Assembly: GCA_964612975.1 (NCBI GenBank)
Contig: CAZTGC010000008.1
Location: forward strand, 62,001 to 126,000
Source: NZ13-RE01 sp964612975
GTDB taxonomy: Bacteria > Dictyoglomota > Dictyoglomia > Dictyoglomales > Dictyoglomaceae
DNA: 64,000 bases
Direction of reading: 5' to 3'
Positions within the stretch are counted from its first letter, which is position 1; each line of letters opens with the position of its first letter. The notes below the pieces were generated by a model. It was not told the DNA's origin. It saw nothing but the letters and a program-made list of their open reading frames with translations, and searched no databases. The translations under genes and the position numbers were made by a program. Below, one piece after another: positions 34,885 through 44,915 of this stretch.

Positions 34885-35768
34885 TATTTCATATTCCTGT
34901 TATGTTAGAAGAAGTTATGGATTATCTTAATATAATTCCTGAAGGAATATATATAGATGCTACTGTGGGAACAGGAGGACATTCAAAGGAAATTCTCAAA
35001 AGATTAGAAGGGAGAGGATTGTTGATTGGATTTGATAGAGACCCAGAAAGTATAAAGATTGCTGAAAATGTTTTAAAAAGCTTAGGTTCCAAATTTATTT
35101 TGATAAACAAAGCATTTAATGAAATACCAGATGATTTAAATATGTTAAATATAAATAAAGTTGACGGGATATTATATGACCTAGGGATGTCATCTTTTCA
35201 ACTTGAAGAAAGTAAAAGAGGCTTTTCCTTTAAAAATTTAGATGAGCCATTAGATATGAGATTTTCTATCGATGAAAAAATCAAAGCATCTGATATTCTT
35301 AATTCTTATTCTCAAAGGGCCTTAGAAAGAATATTTTTTGAATATGGAGAGGAACCTTTTTCTAAGAAAGTAGCCAAACTAATAGTAGAAGAGAGGAAGA
35401 AAAAACCCTTCTCAAGGGTAGGAGATCTTGTATCACTAATTGAAAAAAATATTCCAAGAAGAAAAATTCATCCTGCGACTCGTATCTTTCAGGCCTTAAG
35501 AATAGTAGTGAATAATGAACTTGAAATTTTAGAGGATTCTCTAAAAAATATTATTCCCTTCTTAAAAGAAGGTGCAAGAGTTGTTATTCTAACCTATCAT
35601 TCTTTAGAGGATAGAATTGTTAAAAATTTTTTAAAAGATAGCGAGAAAGAGGGGAAAATCAAGATAATTATGAAGAAAATTCTTAGGCCTTCAAAAGAAG
35701 AGATAGAAAGAAATCCAAGGGCAAGAAGTGCAAAGATGAGAGTAGGTGAGAGAGTTGGGAATTCTTAG
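34872..35768 (+). CDS. rsmH: 16S rRNA (cytosine-1402-N4)-methyltransferase
   Basis: Methylates C1402 in the ribosomal P-site region. 298 residues with HIPVMLEEVMDYL, DATVGTGGHSKEIL (SAM motif), GILYDLGMSSFQLEESKRGFSF and ATRIFQALRIVVNNELE, and the late ILTYHSLEDRIVKNF. Starts at ATG 34872; ATG 34881, which overlaps the mraZ stop, is an alternative that fits the usual N-terminus equally well. Overlaps the ftsL-like gene by 23 nt. Confidence 0.96.
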   Translation: MERMIFHIPVMLEEVMDYLNIIPEGIYIDATVGTGGHSKEILKRLEGRGLLIGFDRDPESIKIAENVLKSLGSKFILINKAFNEIPDDLNMLNINKVDGILYDLGMSSFQLEESKRGFSFKNLDEPLDMRFSIDEKIKASDILNSYSQRALERIFFEYGEEPFSKKVAKLIVEERKKKPFSRVGDLVSLIEKNIPRRKIHPATRIFQALRIVVNNELEILEDSLKNIIPFLKEGARVVILTYHSLEDRIVKNFLKDSEKEGKIKIIMKKILRPSKEEIERNPRARSAKMRVGERVGNS

Positions 35769-36078
35769 ATTTGTTACTGTAGCTCTAATATTAATTTTTT
35801 TAGCTATTTTTATAAATATTGAGGTCTCACGATTAAGAATTGAAAATAAAGAGCTTATGAAAAAGATAAATGAATTGGAAGAAGAAAAATTAGCTTATGA
35901 AGGCCTTTTCTTAAAAAAGATAACTTTATATGAATTGGAAAATAAAGCCCAAGAAATTGGACTACAGTATCCTCAGAATATTTTAGAAGTAAAAATAGAA
36001 AATGGCATTCTAACTAAGCTTAGAAAAGAGAGGTATTTTGTCTCTTCATATAAAGATTATTCTTTTAAGAAGCCATGA
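35746..36078 (+). CDS. ftsL: FtsL-like cell division protein
   Basis: A 110-residue protein with a short cytoplasmic N-terminus, one membrane helix (about 8-25) and a leucine-zipper-like coiled coil (SRLRIENKELMKKINELEEEKLAYEG), followed by LYELENKAQEIGLQYP, which matches the late FtsL motif. Sequence conservation in FtsL is low; identification relies on size, topology and place between rsmH and ftsI. FtsL bridges FtsB/FtsQ to the FtsWI synthase. Starts at GTG 35746. Confidence 0.8.
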   Translation: MRELGILRFVTVALILIFLAIFINIEVSRLRIENKELMKKINELEEEKLAYEGLFLKKITLYELENKAQEIGLQYPQNILEVKIENGILTKLRKERYFVSSYKDYSFKKP

Positions 36079-37637
36079 TAAATTATAAAAGGTTAAAAAT
36101 TTTTGTTATATTTTGGATTTTCTCTTTGATTTTTATAGAACTTTTTCTCTTTAGAGTTCAATTTAATGTTATCTTTAAAGGATATACAAATCCCTCTATA
36201 AAAAGGGGAATTATTTATGATAGAAAAAGTGAAGAGTTAGCGTTCAATATAAACAAAAATTCTTTAGCTATAAATCCTCTAAATATTTCAAAAAAAGAGA
36301 AAAATGAGTTGATAGAAAGATTGAGTAAAGATTTAAATATTTCAAAAGATATTCTTAAAACTAAATTTAATTCAAACTCAAACTTTGTTTGGATCAAAAG
36401 AATATTAACATCTTACGAGTTAAACAGAGTGAAAAGGTATTTAGCCAATAATAGAATATTTTTAGTAGAAGAATCTTATAGAGCCTATCCTGTATCCTTA
36501 GCTACTTCTCCTTTATTGGGATTAGTAGGAGTTGATAACCAGGGACTTTATGGATTAGAGGCAATTTTAGATCCTTGGTTGAGGGAAGGAAAAAATATAT
36601 ATCTCACTATTGATAAGAAAATGCAGATTATATGTGGAAATTATTTAAAGAAAGGGATAGAAAGTTATAAAGCAAAGGGTGGAATGATAGGAATAATTGA
36701 TGTTAATACAGGAGAAATGTTAGCTTTAGCAGTTATGCCAAGCTTTGATGTAGAAGAAGAAGGTATATGGAATATCCTCGAAAGTTTGCGGGACTATTAT
36801 CCTTTGAATGCTATATATGAGCCTGGCTCTGTCTTTAAAATTATCACTGCAATTATTGCTTTAGAAGAAAATCTAATAGATCCTATGAAAGAAATAGAGT
36901 GTAAAGTTGAAGAAAATATAGATGGACATATGATTAAGTGTGTTAAAAGACATGGAAAAGTAAATTTAGAAAAGGCAATTGTAGAGTCTTGTAATATTTA
37001 TTTTTACCGACTTTCTAAAAAAATAAACCCTAATCTTTGGAGTAAATATATAAGACTTTTTAATTTAGACTTGCCAATTCCTGGAGATATAATTGTAAAT
37101 TCTAAGGATTTTTTGATATCAAATTTAAAAGAAAGTGATTTTACACGAGGTACCATTGGTTTTGGACAAGGAATAGCTATTTCTCCAATTAAGCTCTTAT
37201 GGTCTTTTAGTTGCATAGCTAATAAGGGTTGGTTAAATGAACTCCATTGGATAAAGAAGATTGAGGATCAGCAAGGTAAAGTTATTTTTAATAATTCTCC
37301 AGTAAGATTGTCTCAGATAATATCGGAGGAGACTTCTAACAAAATATTAAGTTATTTATATAAAGTAGTAAAAGAGGGAACTGCTAATAGTCTTAATTGG
37401 AAAGGATATAACATTGCAGGTAAAACTGGAACTGCGCAAATCTCTGTAAAGGATGGTTATAAAAATAATGCCTTAAACCATTTTTTCTTTGGATATTTAT
37501 TTTTGCCTGAAAAAACCTATGCTATTATATTTATGTTACAAGAACCGAAAATAGGGAATTATGCAAGAGAAACAGTAGTTCCTTTATTTGGAGAGATTGT
37601 GAAGAATTTAGTAATATATGGGAGGATGGTAAATTGA
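36075..37637 (+). CDS. ftsI: Division-specific penicillin-binding protein (FtsI/PBP2B)
   Basis: Transpeptidase that crosslinks septal peptidoglycan. 520 residues with an N-terminal membrane helix (about 8-28), the class B dimerisation domain (KRGIIYDRKSEELAFN), and a transpeptidase domain with all three motifs: SxxK in YEPGSVFKI, SxN in ESCNIYF, and KTG in AGKTGTAQ. No PASTA repeats. It sits directly between ftsL and murE, the conserved site, and overlaps both by 4 nt. Confidence 0.95.
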   Translation: MINYKRLKIFVIFWIFSLIFIELFLFRVQFNVIFKGYTNPSIKRGIIYDRKSEELAFNINKNSLAINPLNISKKEKNELIERLSKDLNISKDILKTKFNSNSNFVWIKRILTSYELNRVKRYLANNRIFLVEESYRAYPVSLATSPLLGLVGVDNQGLYGLEAILDPWLREGKNIYLTIDKKMQIICGNYLKKGIESYKAKGGMIGIIDVNTGEMLALAVMPSFDVEEEGIWNILESLRDYYPLNAIYEPGSVFKIITAIIALEENLIDPMKEIECKVEENIDGHMIKCVKRHGKVNLEKAIVESCNIYFYRLSKKINPNLWSKYIRLFNLDLPIPGDIIVNSKDFLISNLKESDFTRGTIGFGQGIAISPIKLLWSFSCIANKGWLNELHWIKKIEDQQGKVIFNNSPVRLSQIISEETSNKILSYLYKVVKEGTANSLNWKGYNIAGKTGTAQISVKDGYKNNALNHFFFGYLFLPEKTYAIIFMLQEPKIGNYARETVVPLFGEIVKNLVIYGRMVN

Positions 37638-39109
37638 AGGCTTTAAGAGAAGGAATTGAATATATAAAAGATGAACTCTTATATATGACAGGTAAGATTC
37701 CAGAAGAAGTTTTAGGAATATCTCTTGATTCTCGAAAAATAAAAAAAGATGAAATTTTCTTTGCAATGCCAGGACAGATAGAAGATGGGAAAAAGTTTAT
37801 ACCATCTGCTATTGAAAAAGGAAGTAGGGTGATATTTTATCAAGGTGATTATGATGGAACTTTTGATAAAGATGTTCTTTATGTAAAGGTTAAAGATATA
37901 TATAAGGTTTTAGGAAAACTTTCAAGTTGGTTTAACAATTTTCCCGCTCAAAAACTCACTATAATTGGAATTACTGGAACAAAAGGAAAAACTACAACTT
38001 CTCATCTTTTATATTATTTATGGAAAACAAAGGGAGAAAAGGCAGGACTTATTGGTACCATATATAACAAGATAGACCATCAGGAAATACCATCTTACCT
38101 TACAACTCCTCAGCCCCCCGAACTTCAAGCTCTTTTAAAAAGAATGGTAGATAATGATGTTAAATATGTTGCTATGGAAGTTTCTTCTCATGCCTTAGCT
38201 TTAAGAAGGGTAGAAGAGGTATTTTTTGATGGGGCAGTTTTTATTAATTTATCTCAAGATCATTTAGATTTTCATAAAAGTATGGAAGATTATTTTGAGG
38301 CAAAAAAGAAAATCTTTAACCACTTAAAATCTAATGGTTTCTCCGTTTTAAATAAAGATGATTCTTGGGTCAATAAAATTAATCTCCCCAATAAAAAAAC
38401 TTTATGGTTTTCTTTCGAGGAAAATTCTGATATATATCCTATTTTTTTAGAGAATAAGAGGGAAGGATTAAGGATTAAATTAAATACTCCAAAGGGAGTA
38501 TTAGATTTAGAATTGAAACTTAGAGGAAGATTTAATTTAGTTAATATTATGGCAGCTACTTCTGTTGCTATAGCTTTAGATGAGGATTTAAATATTATTA
38601 AAAAGGCTTTTGAATCTTTTCCTCAGGTTCCTGGAAGATTAGAATTTATCGAAGAAGGACAAGATTTTCATGTGGTAGTTGATTATGCTCATACACCTGA
38701 TAGTTTGTTAAATCTTTTAAAAACCATATCTGAGTTTACTGAAGGTAAGAAAATTTTAGTTTTCGGGTGTGGTGGAAATAGAGATCCTTATAAGAGACCA
38801 GTAATGGGAGAGATTGCAGGTTTATATTCTGATTTTGTAATAATAACTTCTGATAATCCAAGAACAGAGGATCCTTTTAAAATAATAAAGGATATAGAAG
38901 AGGGGATAAAGAAAGTCAATTTTAGAGACTATATTGTTATAGAAAATAGAGAACAGGCTATTAAGACCGCTATTGAAATTGCCAAACCTAAGGATTGTGT
39001 TATTATAGCAGGAAAGGGGCATGAAAATTATCAAATAATTGGGACAACTAAAATTTATTTTAATGATAAAGAGGTAGCGATAAAGTACATAAGGGAGAGG
39101 ATTAAATGA
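37634..39109 (+). CDS. murE: UDP-MurNAc-tripeptide synthetase
   Basis: Adds the third residue of the peptidoglycan stem peptide. 491 residues with LDSRKIKKDEIFFAMPG, the ATP loop GITGTKGKTTTSHL, TTPQPPELQALL, MEVSSHALAL, and SDNPRTEDP. The DNPR motif is that of meso-diaminopimelate-adding enzymes, as opposed to the DDPR-like form for lysine; this is a prediction. Starts at TTG 37634, overlapping the ftsI stop, with GGAGG 8 nt upstream. Confidence 0.96.
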   Translation: MKALREGIEYIKDELLYMTGKIPEEVLGISLDSRKIKKDEIFFAMPGQIEDGKKFIPSAIEKGSRVIFYQGDYDGTFDKDVLYVKVKDIYKVLGKLSSWFNNFPAQKLTIIGITGTKGKTTTSHLLYYLWKTKGEKAGLIGTIYNKIDHQEIPSYLTTPQPPELQALLKRMVDNDVKYVAMEVSSHALALRRVEEVFFDGAVFINLSQDHLDFHKSMEDYFEAKKKIFNHLKSNGFSVLNKDDSWVNKINLPNKKTLWFSFEENSDIYPIFLENKREGLRIKLNTPKGVLDLELKLRGRFNLVNIMAATSVAIALDEDLNIIKKAFESFPQVPGRLEFIEEGQDFHVVVDYAHTPDSLLNLLKTISEFTEGKKILVFGCGGNRDPYKRPVMGEIAGLYSDFVIITSDNPRTEDPFKIIKDIEEGIKKVNFRDYIVIENREQAIKTAIEIAKPKDCVIIAGKGHENYQIIGTTKIYFNDKEVAIKYIRERIK

Positions 39110-40503
39110 AATTAAAATTAAGAGAAATTTTAGAGACAGTCAATGGAGAGCTGATAAAAGGCAATTTAGAAACTGAAATATCCTCTATTTCTACAGATTC
39201 AAGAAAAATTAAAGAAGGAGATCTTTTTATTCCCCTCTTAGGAGAGAAATATGATGGTCATAATTTTATTTATTCTGCCATTAAAAATGGAGCAAAGGGA
39301 GTAATTTTTAGCAAAGAGATAGATTTAAGTATGTTAAATGATAATAATTTTGCTATTAAAGTTAAAGATCCCCTTTTAGCTCTTCAAGATCTTGCCAGTT
39401 ATTATAGAGATAAAAAGGGATTTAAAGTTATTGGTATAACAGGAAGCTCAGGAAAAACGTCTACAAAGTACTTTACTGTAGAGCTTTTTAAAGGACTGAT
39501 TCCTCTACATTTTAGCAAAGAAAATTTTAATAATGAAATAGGAGTCCCATTAAGTATTATAGAAGCTGATGAAAATTCTGAATTATTGATATTAGAGTTA
39601 GCAATGAGAAATTTAGGAGATATAAGATTATTAAGTAAAATAGCAAAGCCTAACTATGCATTAATAACAAATATAGGTACAGCGCATATAGGAAGGTTAG
39701 GTTCCCAAGAAAATATCGCGAAAGCAAAATCAGAAATATTTGAACATCTTCAATCTAATGGATGGGCAGTTTTAAATGGTGATGATTTTTGGTGTAATAA
39801 GATATATGCTTCTCTTCCATCAAATATTCAAAAAATTCGCTTTGGATTTAAAGAGAAAAATGATGTAAAAGGGAAAGTGGAATATGGAGATAATAATGCC
39901 AAAATTGAAATTTCATTTCCTAATGGAAAGAAAATACAATTTTACACCTCTTACTATCCCTTAGAAATTTATCAAAACTTACTAGGAAGTCTATCTTTAT
40001 TTTTTCTCGTTTTTTCTGATATTTCGGAGGAATTAATAAAAGACAGAATAAATAATTTGGCTTTTCCTTATCAAAGGTTGAATGTAAAAGATGGGAAAAT
40101 GGGGATTCATATAATAGATGATACTTATAATGCAAATCCTGATTCTATGAGGGTTGCCATTAATTTTTTAAGAAATTTAAATAAAGGAAAGAGAAAAATA
40201 GCCATCTTGGGGGATATGTTAGAATTAGGAAATTTTAGTTTTGAATTCCATAAGAAAGTAGTGGAATTTGCAATTAATAGTGGAATAGATATGATTTTTA
40301 TTTTTGGGGAAGAGATGGGGAAAATATATCCATTTTTGAGAAAGCTTTATCCTAATTATCCTTTATTTTATGAGGAGAATTTTGATCTATTATTAAAAAT
40401 TATTTTAGAAAAAATAGAATCTCATGATCTTATTCTTGTTAAAGGATCTCGAGGAATGCAAATGGAAAGATTTGTAAGAGAGTTGGAGGTTGATAATGGA
40501 TAA
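39106..40503 (+). CDS. murF: UDP-MurNAc-tripeptide D-alanyl-D-alanine ligase
   Basis: Adds D-Ala-D-Ala to complete the pentapeptide. 465 residues with STDSRKIKEGDLFIPLLGEKYDGHNF, GITGSSGKTSTKYFT (ATP loop), ENFNNEIGVPLSI (a MurF hallmark), TNIGTAHIGRLGSQENIAKAKSEIF, and IDDTYNANPDSMRVA. No ddl gene (D-Ala-D-Ala ligase) is found in this cluster, so it must be elsewhere. ATGA overlap with murE. Confidence 0.96.
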   Translation: MKLKLREILETVNGELIKGNLETEISSISTDSRKIKEGDLFIPLLGEKYDGHNFIYSAIKNGAKGVIFSKEIDLSMLNDNNFAIKVKDPLLALQDLASYYRDKKGFKVIGITGSSGKTSTKYFTVELFKGLIPLHFSKENFNNEIGVPLSIIEADENSELLILELAMRNLGDIRLLSKIAKPNYALITNIGTAHIGRLGSQENIAKAKSEIFEHLQSNGWAVLNGDDFWCNKIYASLPSNIQKIRFGFKEKNDVKGKVEYGDNNAKIEISFPNGKKIQFYTSYYPLEIYQNLLGSLSLFFLVFSDISEELIKDRINNLAFPYQRLNVKDGKMGIHIIDDTYNANPDSMRVAINFLRNLNKGKRKIAILGDMLELGNFSFEFHKKVVEFAINSGIDMIFIFGEEMGKIYPFLRKLYPNYPLFYEENFDLLLKIILEKIESHDLILVKGSRGMQMERFVRELEVDNG

Positions 40504-41422
40504 GATAATTTTTTTAGGTATTTTAACGTTTTTTTTCTCCTTAGGTTTTTTAAAAATTTTAATAAAATTTCTTAAAGCAAAAGGTATTGGAAAACATATT
40601 AGAAAGGAAGGGCCCAAAGAACATTTTAAGAAAGAAGGAACTCCTGTCCTGGGGGGATTAGTGTTTATACTTGTTCTCTTCCCCTTTCTTTTTTTTAGGG
40701 AAACTTTTTTCTTTGCTTTGAGTACCATCTTTATGGGAGTACTGGGTCTTATTGATGATATCTTACTTTTGATAAATAAAGATTATGGAATAAGGCCCAT
40801 TAAAAAAATTCTCTTAGCCTTCATCTTTGCATCTATAATATACATTTTTTGGACTCCAAAGGATTTTAGATTAATTTTAGGAGATTTTTATTTTAATCTT
40901 GGATTATTCTATATCCCTCTATTTTTAATTCTTTTTGTTTTCATATCTAATGCTGTGAATCTTACCGATGGTTTAGATGGATTGGCAGGAGGATCATGTT
41001 TCATTTCTATTTTATTCTTACTTATTCCCCAGCTTTCTAAAAATAATTTTCTATTATCTCTTGCAGTATCTAGCCTCCTAGCCTCAATCTTAGGATTCTT
41101 ATGGTATAATGCATATCCTGCCGAGATAATTATGGGAGATGTAGGAGCTTTTTCCTTAGGAGGAGCCATTTCCTCTCTTTTAATCTTAAATAAGATGGAA
41201 GGTTTCTTTTTAATTTTAAGTGGTATTTTCTTGTTAGAATCTATTTCTGTTTTTATTCAAGTATTTTTTTATAAATGGAAAAGAAAAAGAGTTTTCAAAA
41301 TGACTCCTATACATCATCATTTTGAGATATCAGGATGGAAAGAGACAAAAATTGTAGGAAGATTTTATATTATTCATCTTTTGATGATACTGGGAGGCTG
41401 GCTTTTATGGATATATCTTTAA
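40496..41422 (+). CDS. mraY: Phospho-MurNAc-pentapeptide translocase
   Basis: Makes lipid I at the membrane by joining phospho-MurNAc-pentapeptide to undecaprenyl phosphate. About 10 helices; signatures are KEGTPVLGGLVF, LGLIDDILLL, NLTDGLDGLAGG (catalytic aspartates), GDVGAFSLGGA and TPIHHHFEISGW (the HHH motif). I start at ATG 40496, 6 nt after GGAGG; the TTG at 40490 would touch that site. 308 residues, at the short end for MraY. Overlaps murF by 8 nt and murD by 16 nt. Confidence 0.95.
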   Translation: MDKIIFLGILTFFFSLGFLKILIKFLKAKGIGKHIRKEGPKEHFKKEGTPVLGGLVFILVLFPFLFFRETFFFALSTIFMGVLGLIDDILLLINKDYGIRPIKKILLAFIFASIIYIFWTPKDFRLILGDFYFNLGLFYIPLFLILFVFISNAVNLTDGLDGLAGGSCFISILFLLIPQLSKNNFLLSLAVSSLLASILGFLWYNAYPAEIIMGDVGAFSLGGAISSLLILNKMEGFFLILSGIFLLESISVFIQVFFYKWKRKRVFKMTPIHHHFEISGWKETKIVGRFYIIHLLMILGGWLLWIYL

Positions 41423-42774
41423 GAAATAAAAAGATATTGGTTTTAGGTTTAGGAGAGAGTGGATATTATACTGCTTTATTTCTTCATGAAAAGGGAGCAA
41501 GAGTAATAGTGAATGACATTAGAGATGAAAATTTTTTTGAAAATATGTTAGATGATTTAAGAAGAAGAAATATAGAATATGTTTTAGGAGAACACCCAAA
41601 GGAAATTTTGAATTCAATAGATCTTTTAGTAATAAGTCCTGGAATTCCAAAGAATAATGTGCTATACAGATATGCCTTGGAAAAGGATATAGAGGTTATA
41701 GGAGAAATAGAATTAGCATATAGATATTGTAAAGTTCCTATAATTGGAATTACAGGAACAAAAGGAAAATCAACAACTACAACCCTTACTGGTGAGATAT
41801 TGAGAAGAGGAGGCTTCAAGGTAATTACTGCAGGAAATATTGGTATTCCATTTATTCAGAAGGTAGAGGAGTTAGAAGAGGGGTATTTTGTTTTAGAGAT
41901 AAGTAGCTTTCAGTTAGAGGATATAAAAGAATTTCATCCCTATATTTCAGCTTTTATAAATTTTTATCCTGATCATATGGATAGATATAAATCAATACAG
42001 GAATATAAAGAAGCAAAGATGAATATTTTTAAAAATCAAAGGGAGAATGATTGGAGTATAGGATTTTATGATCAGGAAGAAGTAAGAAGGGCTATAGAAA
42101 TTCAAAGAACTCAAAAACTATTTTTCTCTCTTTCTAATTTTCCTCAGGAAGGAATTTATCTTGAAAAAGACAAACTTATTTACAAAATTAGAGGGAGAGA
42201 GGATTCCTTTAATCTTCCCCTTAAAGGAATTTGGAATAGAAATTTATTATTAAATTTCATGGTTTCATCTCTAATTGGATTAATTCTAAATATTGATCCT
42301 AAAATCATAAGAATTGTTGGGGAAGAATTTAAGGGTATTCCCCATGCCTTAGAAAAAATAGAGGAGATAAAGGGAAGATTATTTATAAATGATTCTAAAG
42401 CTACAAATCCTATTTCAACTATTTCTGCCATAAGAAGCTTTGATAGACCTATTCATTTAATATTAGGTGGGAGAAATAAAAATTTTGAATTTTATGATCT
42501 TTTTGAAGAAATTAAGAAAAGTCCTGTAAAAAAAGTATACCTTATAGGAGAAACAAAATTCATCATGGAAGAGCTAGCTAAAAAACATAAAATCCCATAT
42601 TCTTTAGAAGATGATTTTGAATCTGCTATAAGACATTCCTACTTGGATTCATCTTGTGGGGATATTATTTTGTTATCCCCATCATGTGCCAGTTTTGATA
42701 TGTTTTCAAACTATAAAGAGAGGGGAATATTTTTTACAAATATAGTTAAAAAAATTAAGAATGAAGAGGGGTAG
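41407..42774 (+). CDS. murD: UDP-MurNAc-L-alanine:D-glutamate ligase
   Basis: Adds D-Glu to UDP-MurNAc-L-Ala. 455 residues from ATG 41407, with GGGAGG 9 nt upstream; the frame is open 72 nt further into mraY but that part carries no MurD sequence. Signatures: KKILVLGLGESGYYTA, ISPGIPKNN, GITGTKGKSTTTTL, LEISSFQLED, NFYPDHMDRYKS, NDSKATNPIST and LSPSCASFDMFSNYKERG. Confidence 0.96.
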   Translation: MDISLRNKKILVLGLGESGYYTALFLHEKGARVIVNDIRDENFFENMLDDLRRRNIEYVLGEHPKEILNSIDLLVISPGIPKNNVLYRYALEKDIEVIGEIELAYRYCKVPIIGITGTKGKSTTTTLTGEILRRGGFKVITAGNIGIPFIQKVEELEEGYFVLEISSFQLEDIKEFHPYISAFINFYPDHMDRYKSIQEYKEAKMNIFKNQRENDWSIGFYDQEEVRRAIEIQRTQKLFFSLSNFPQEGIYLEKDKLIYKIRGREDSFNLPLKGIWNRNLLLNFMVSSLIGLILNIDPKIIRIVGEEFKGIPHALEKIEEIKGRLFINDSKATNPISTISAIRSFDRPIHLILGGRNKNFEFYDLFEEIKKSPVKKVYLIGETKFIMEELAKKHKIPYSLEDDFESAIRHSYLDSSCGDIILLSPSCASFDMFSNYKERGIFFTNIVKKIKNEEG

Positions 42775-43837
42775 AAATATTTTTATAATTTCTCTAATTT
42801 TGTCTATTTTTGGCTTAATTGCCATTTTTACAGCAAGTTGGCAATGGGCTTACCTTTATCTTAATAATTCATACTACTTTTTAGAACATCAACTTATTTA
42901 TCTATTTTTAGGTATTGCTATGTGTTTTTTGGTCTATCTATTTTCTTTGGACTTTTTAAAAAAGAGTTCTCTTTTTGTCTTAATCTTTTCAATAATTTTA
43001 CTTTGTTGTGTATTTATTAATGATATTGGAAGGAATATTAGAGGAGTTAGGCGATGGATTGATCTTGGCATAATCCAATTTCAGCCTGCATCTTTTTTAA
43101 AACTTTCATGGGTTATATTTTTGGCCTCATTTCTCTCCAAAAAGCGAAAGGATTTAAGTAATTTACATATTATTTGGATTTTGATTTTTCTAGGTATTAT
43201 TGGTATTGCTTTCTATTATCAACCTAATATGAGTATGTTAATTCTTTTTTCTCTATCAACCTTTACTATTCTTTTCTTTTCAAATTTTAGTTTTAAGAGA
43301 TTAGTTCCTATTTTTCTATTAGTATTCTTAGTTATATTCTTTTTAATAAAAACAGCAGATTATAGAGAAGAAAGGATAAAAAGTTTCTCTTTTAGAGAAA
43401 ATAATTTTCCAATATTTTCTACTTATCAGCAATTACAAGCCATGAAAATGATTAGAGATGGAGGAATTATAGGTAAGGGATGGGGCAGGAATTTTTATAA
43501 AATTTTTCTTCCAGAGTCTTATAATGATTTTATTCTTCCTGTTATTTTAGGGGAGGGAGGATGGATTGCAGGTTTTATCTTGATATCTCTTTATTTTTTG
43601 CTGATATATAATATTTTTCTTCTTGCTGTAGAAGAAAAGGACATATTTAATTATCTTTTGTTAACAGGAATTTTAAGTTTCTTATGTTGGCAAATTTTAT
43701 TAAATATTTTTATGAGTTTAGGATTTCTGCCAGTAATGGGATTACCACTACCTTTTATAAGTTTTGGAGGCTCATCGTTAATTTCTAACTGGATGAATAT
43801 AGGAATAATATTGAAGATAAGTTCATTAAGGAGATAA
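42761..43837 (+). CDS. ftsW: SEDS glycosyltransferase FtsW
   Basis: Septal peptidoglycan polymerase that works with FtsI. 358 residues, about 10 helices. IFTASWQWAY opens helix 1, RRWIDLGIIQFQPASFLKLSWV is the SEDS signature, and GLPLPFISFGGSSLISN the C-terminal one. The catalytic aspartate expected in the large extracellular loop is in ESYNDFILPVILGEGG, somewhat diverged from the usual HTDFIFxxxGEE. Location between murD and murG identifies it as FtsW; the second SEDS gene at 56180 is the RodA candidate. Confidence 0.93.
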   Translation: MKRGRNIFIISLILSIFGLIAIFTASWQWAYLYLNNSYYFLEHQLIYLFLGIAMCFLVYLFSLDFLKKSSLFVLIFSIILLCCVFINDIGRNIRGVRRWIDLGIIQFQPASFLKLSWVIFLASFLSKKRKDLSNLHIIWILIFLGIIGIAFYYQPNMSMLILFSLSTFTILFFSNFSFKRLVPIFLLVFLVIFFLIKTADYREERIKSFSFRENNFPIFSTYQQLQAMKMIRDGGIIGKGWGRNFYKIFLPESYNDFILPVILGEGGWIAGFILISLYFLLIYNIFLLAVEEKDIFNYLLLTGILSFLCWQILLNIFMSLGFLPVMGLPLPFISFGGSSLISNWMNIGIILKISSLRR

Positions 43838-43838
43838 T

Positions 43839-44900
43839 ATGAAAAATATTATTTTTGTTGCAGGAGGGACAGGAGGCCATATATATCCCGCTCTTTATCT
43901 TGCAGAATTTATAAAAGATAAAGATCCTTCAATATCAATTAGTTTTATAGGAAGAGCTCAGGGTTTGGAAGCAAAAATATTCTCGGAAAAATTCCCATTT
44001 TATGGTCTTTCTCTTCCTAAGGCTTCTCAATTAAAACCATGGAATTATATAAAGGCATATTTAGAGGCAAGAAGAATATTGAGAAACTTAAAGCCTAATA
44101 TCCTAATTGTTTTTGGAAGTTATATCTCTGTTCCTATATTATTAGAGGGAGTTATTAAAAAATATCCCTTTCTTATCCATGAGCAAAATATCCTTCCCGG
44201 AAAAGTGGTAAGAATTTTTAGTTTCTTTTCAAAGGGAATCGCCATAAGTTTTTTAAAAACTCAAGAATATCTTCCAGGAAGGAAAATTTTTTGTACAGGA
44301 AATTTTGTTAGAAAAGAGTTATTGACAATTGAAAAATCCAATTGTAAAAAGGAATTAGGATTTGATTTAAATAAAAAACTTCTTCTTGTTACAGGAGGAA
44401 GTCAAGGAGCTAGGAAGATAAATGAATTGGTCAGAGAAATAATTCCTGACCTTATTGAAATGAACTGGCAGATTTTTCATCAAGTTGGAGAGGAAAAGTA
44501 CGATGAATTTGTTAAAGGGATTAGGAAAGAATGGATGGAAAGAGGATATAGACCTGTGCCTTTTATAAAGGAAATGGAAAAAACAATTTGTGCCTCAGAT
44601 CTTGCTATAAGTAGAGCAGGAGCTACAACCATTTATCAGTTTCTTATTGGTAGGCTTCCTGCTATTTATATACCGTATCCTTATGCTAGGGATAATCATC
44701 AAGAATATAATGCAAAATTTGTTGTAGAGATGGGATTAGGAGATATTATAAAAGAAGAAAATTTATCTAAGGAAATTTTATTAAAAAAGATCTTAGAATG
44801 GGATGAAGAAAAAATGGATCTTTATGCCCAAAGATTTGCCTCTTTAGAGCTTCCTGATGCTAGAGAAAGATTTTGGGAAATTATTAAAAGTTATATTTGA
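43839..44900 (+). CDS. murG: Undecaprenyl-PP-MurNAc-pentapeptide GlcNAc transferase
   Basis: Makes lipid II on the cytoplasmic face of the membrane. 353 residues, GT28 family: FVAGGTGGHIYPALYLAE (donor/lipid loop), FGSYISVPILL, IHEQNILPGKV, LVTGGSQGARKIN, SRAGATTIYQF and YARDNHQEYNAKFV. AAGGAGAT precedes the ATG. One base separates it from ftsW. Confidence 0.97.
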   Translation: MKNIIFVAGGTGGHIYPALYLAEFIKDKDPSISISFIGRAQGLEAKIFSEKFPFYGLSLPKASQLKPWNYIKAYLEARRILRNLKPNILIVFGSYISVPILLEGVIKKYPFLIHEQNILPGKVVRIFSFFSKGIAISFLKTQEYLPGRKIFCTGNFVRKELLTIEKSNCKKELGFDLNKKLLLVTGGSQGARKINELVREIIPDLIEMNWQIFHQVGEEKYDEFVKGIRKEWMERGYRPVPFIKEMEKTICASDLAISRAGATTIYQFLIGRLPAIYIPYPYARDNHQEYNAKFVVEMGLGDIIKEENLSKEILLKKILEWDEEKMDLYAQRFASLELPDARERFWEIIKSYI

Positions 44901-44915
44901 AGGGAGGAATTTTAA

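Noticed and set aside
41335..41406. 24-codon upstream extension of murD within mraY
   Set aside because: It has no MurD sequence; ATG 41407 has GGGAGG at proper spacing and begins where the family begins.
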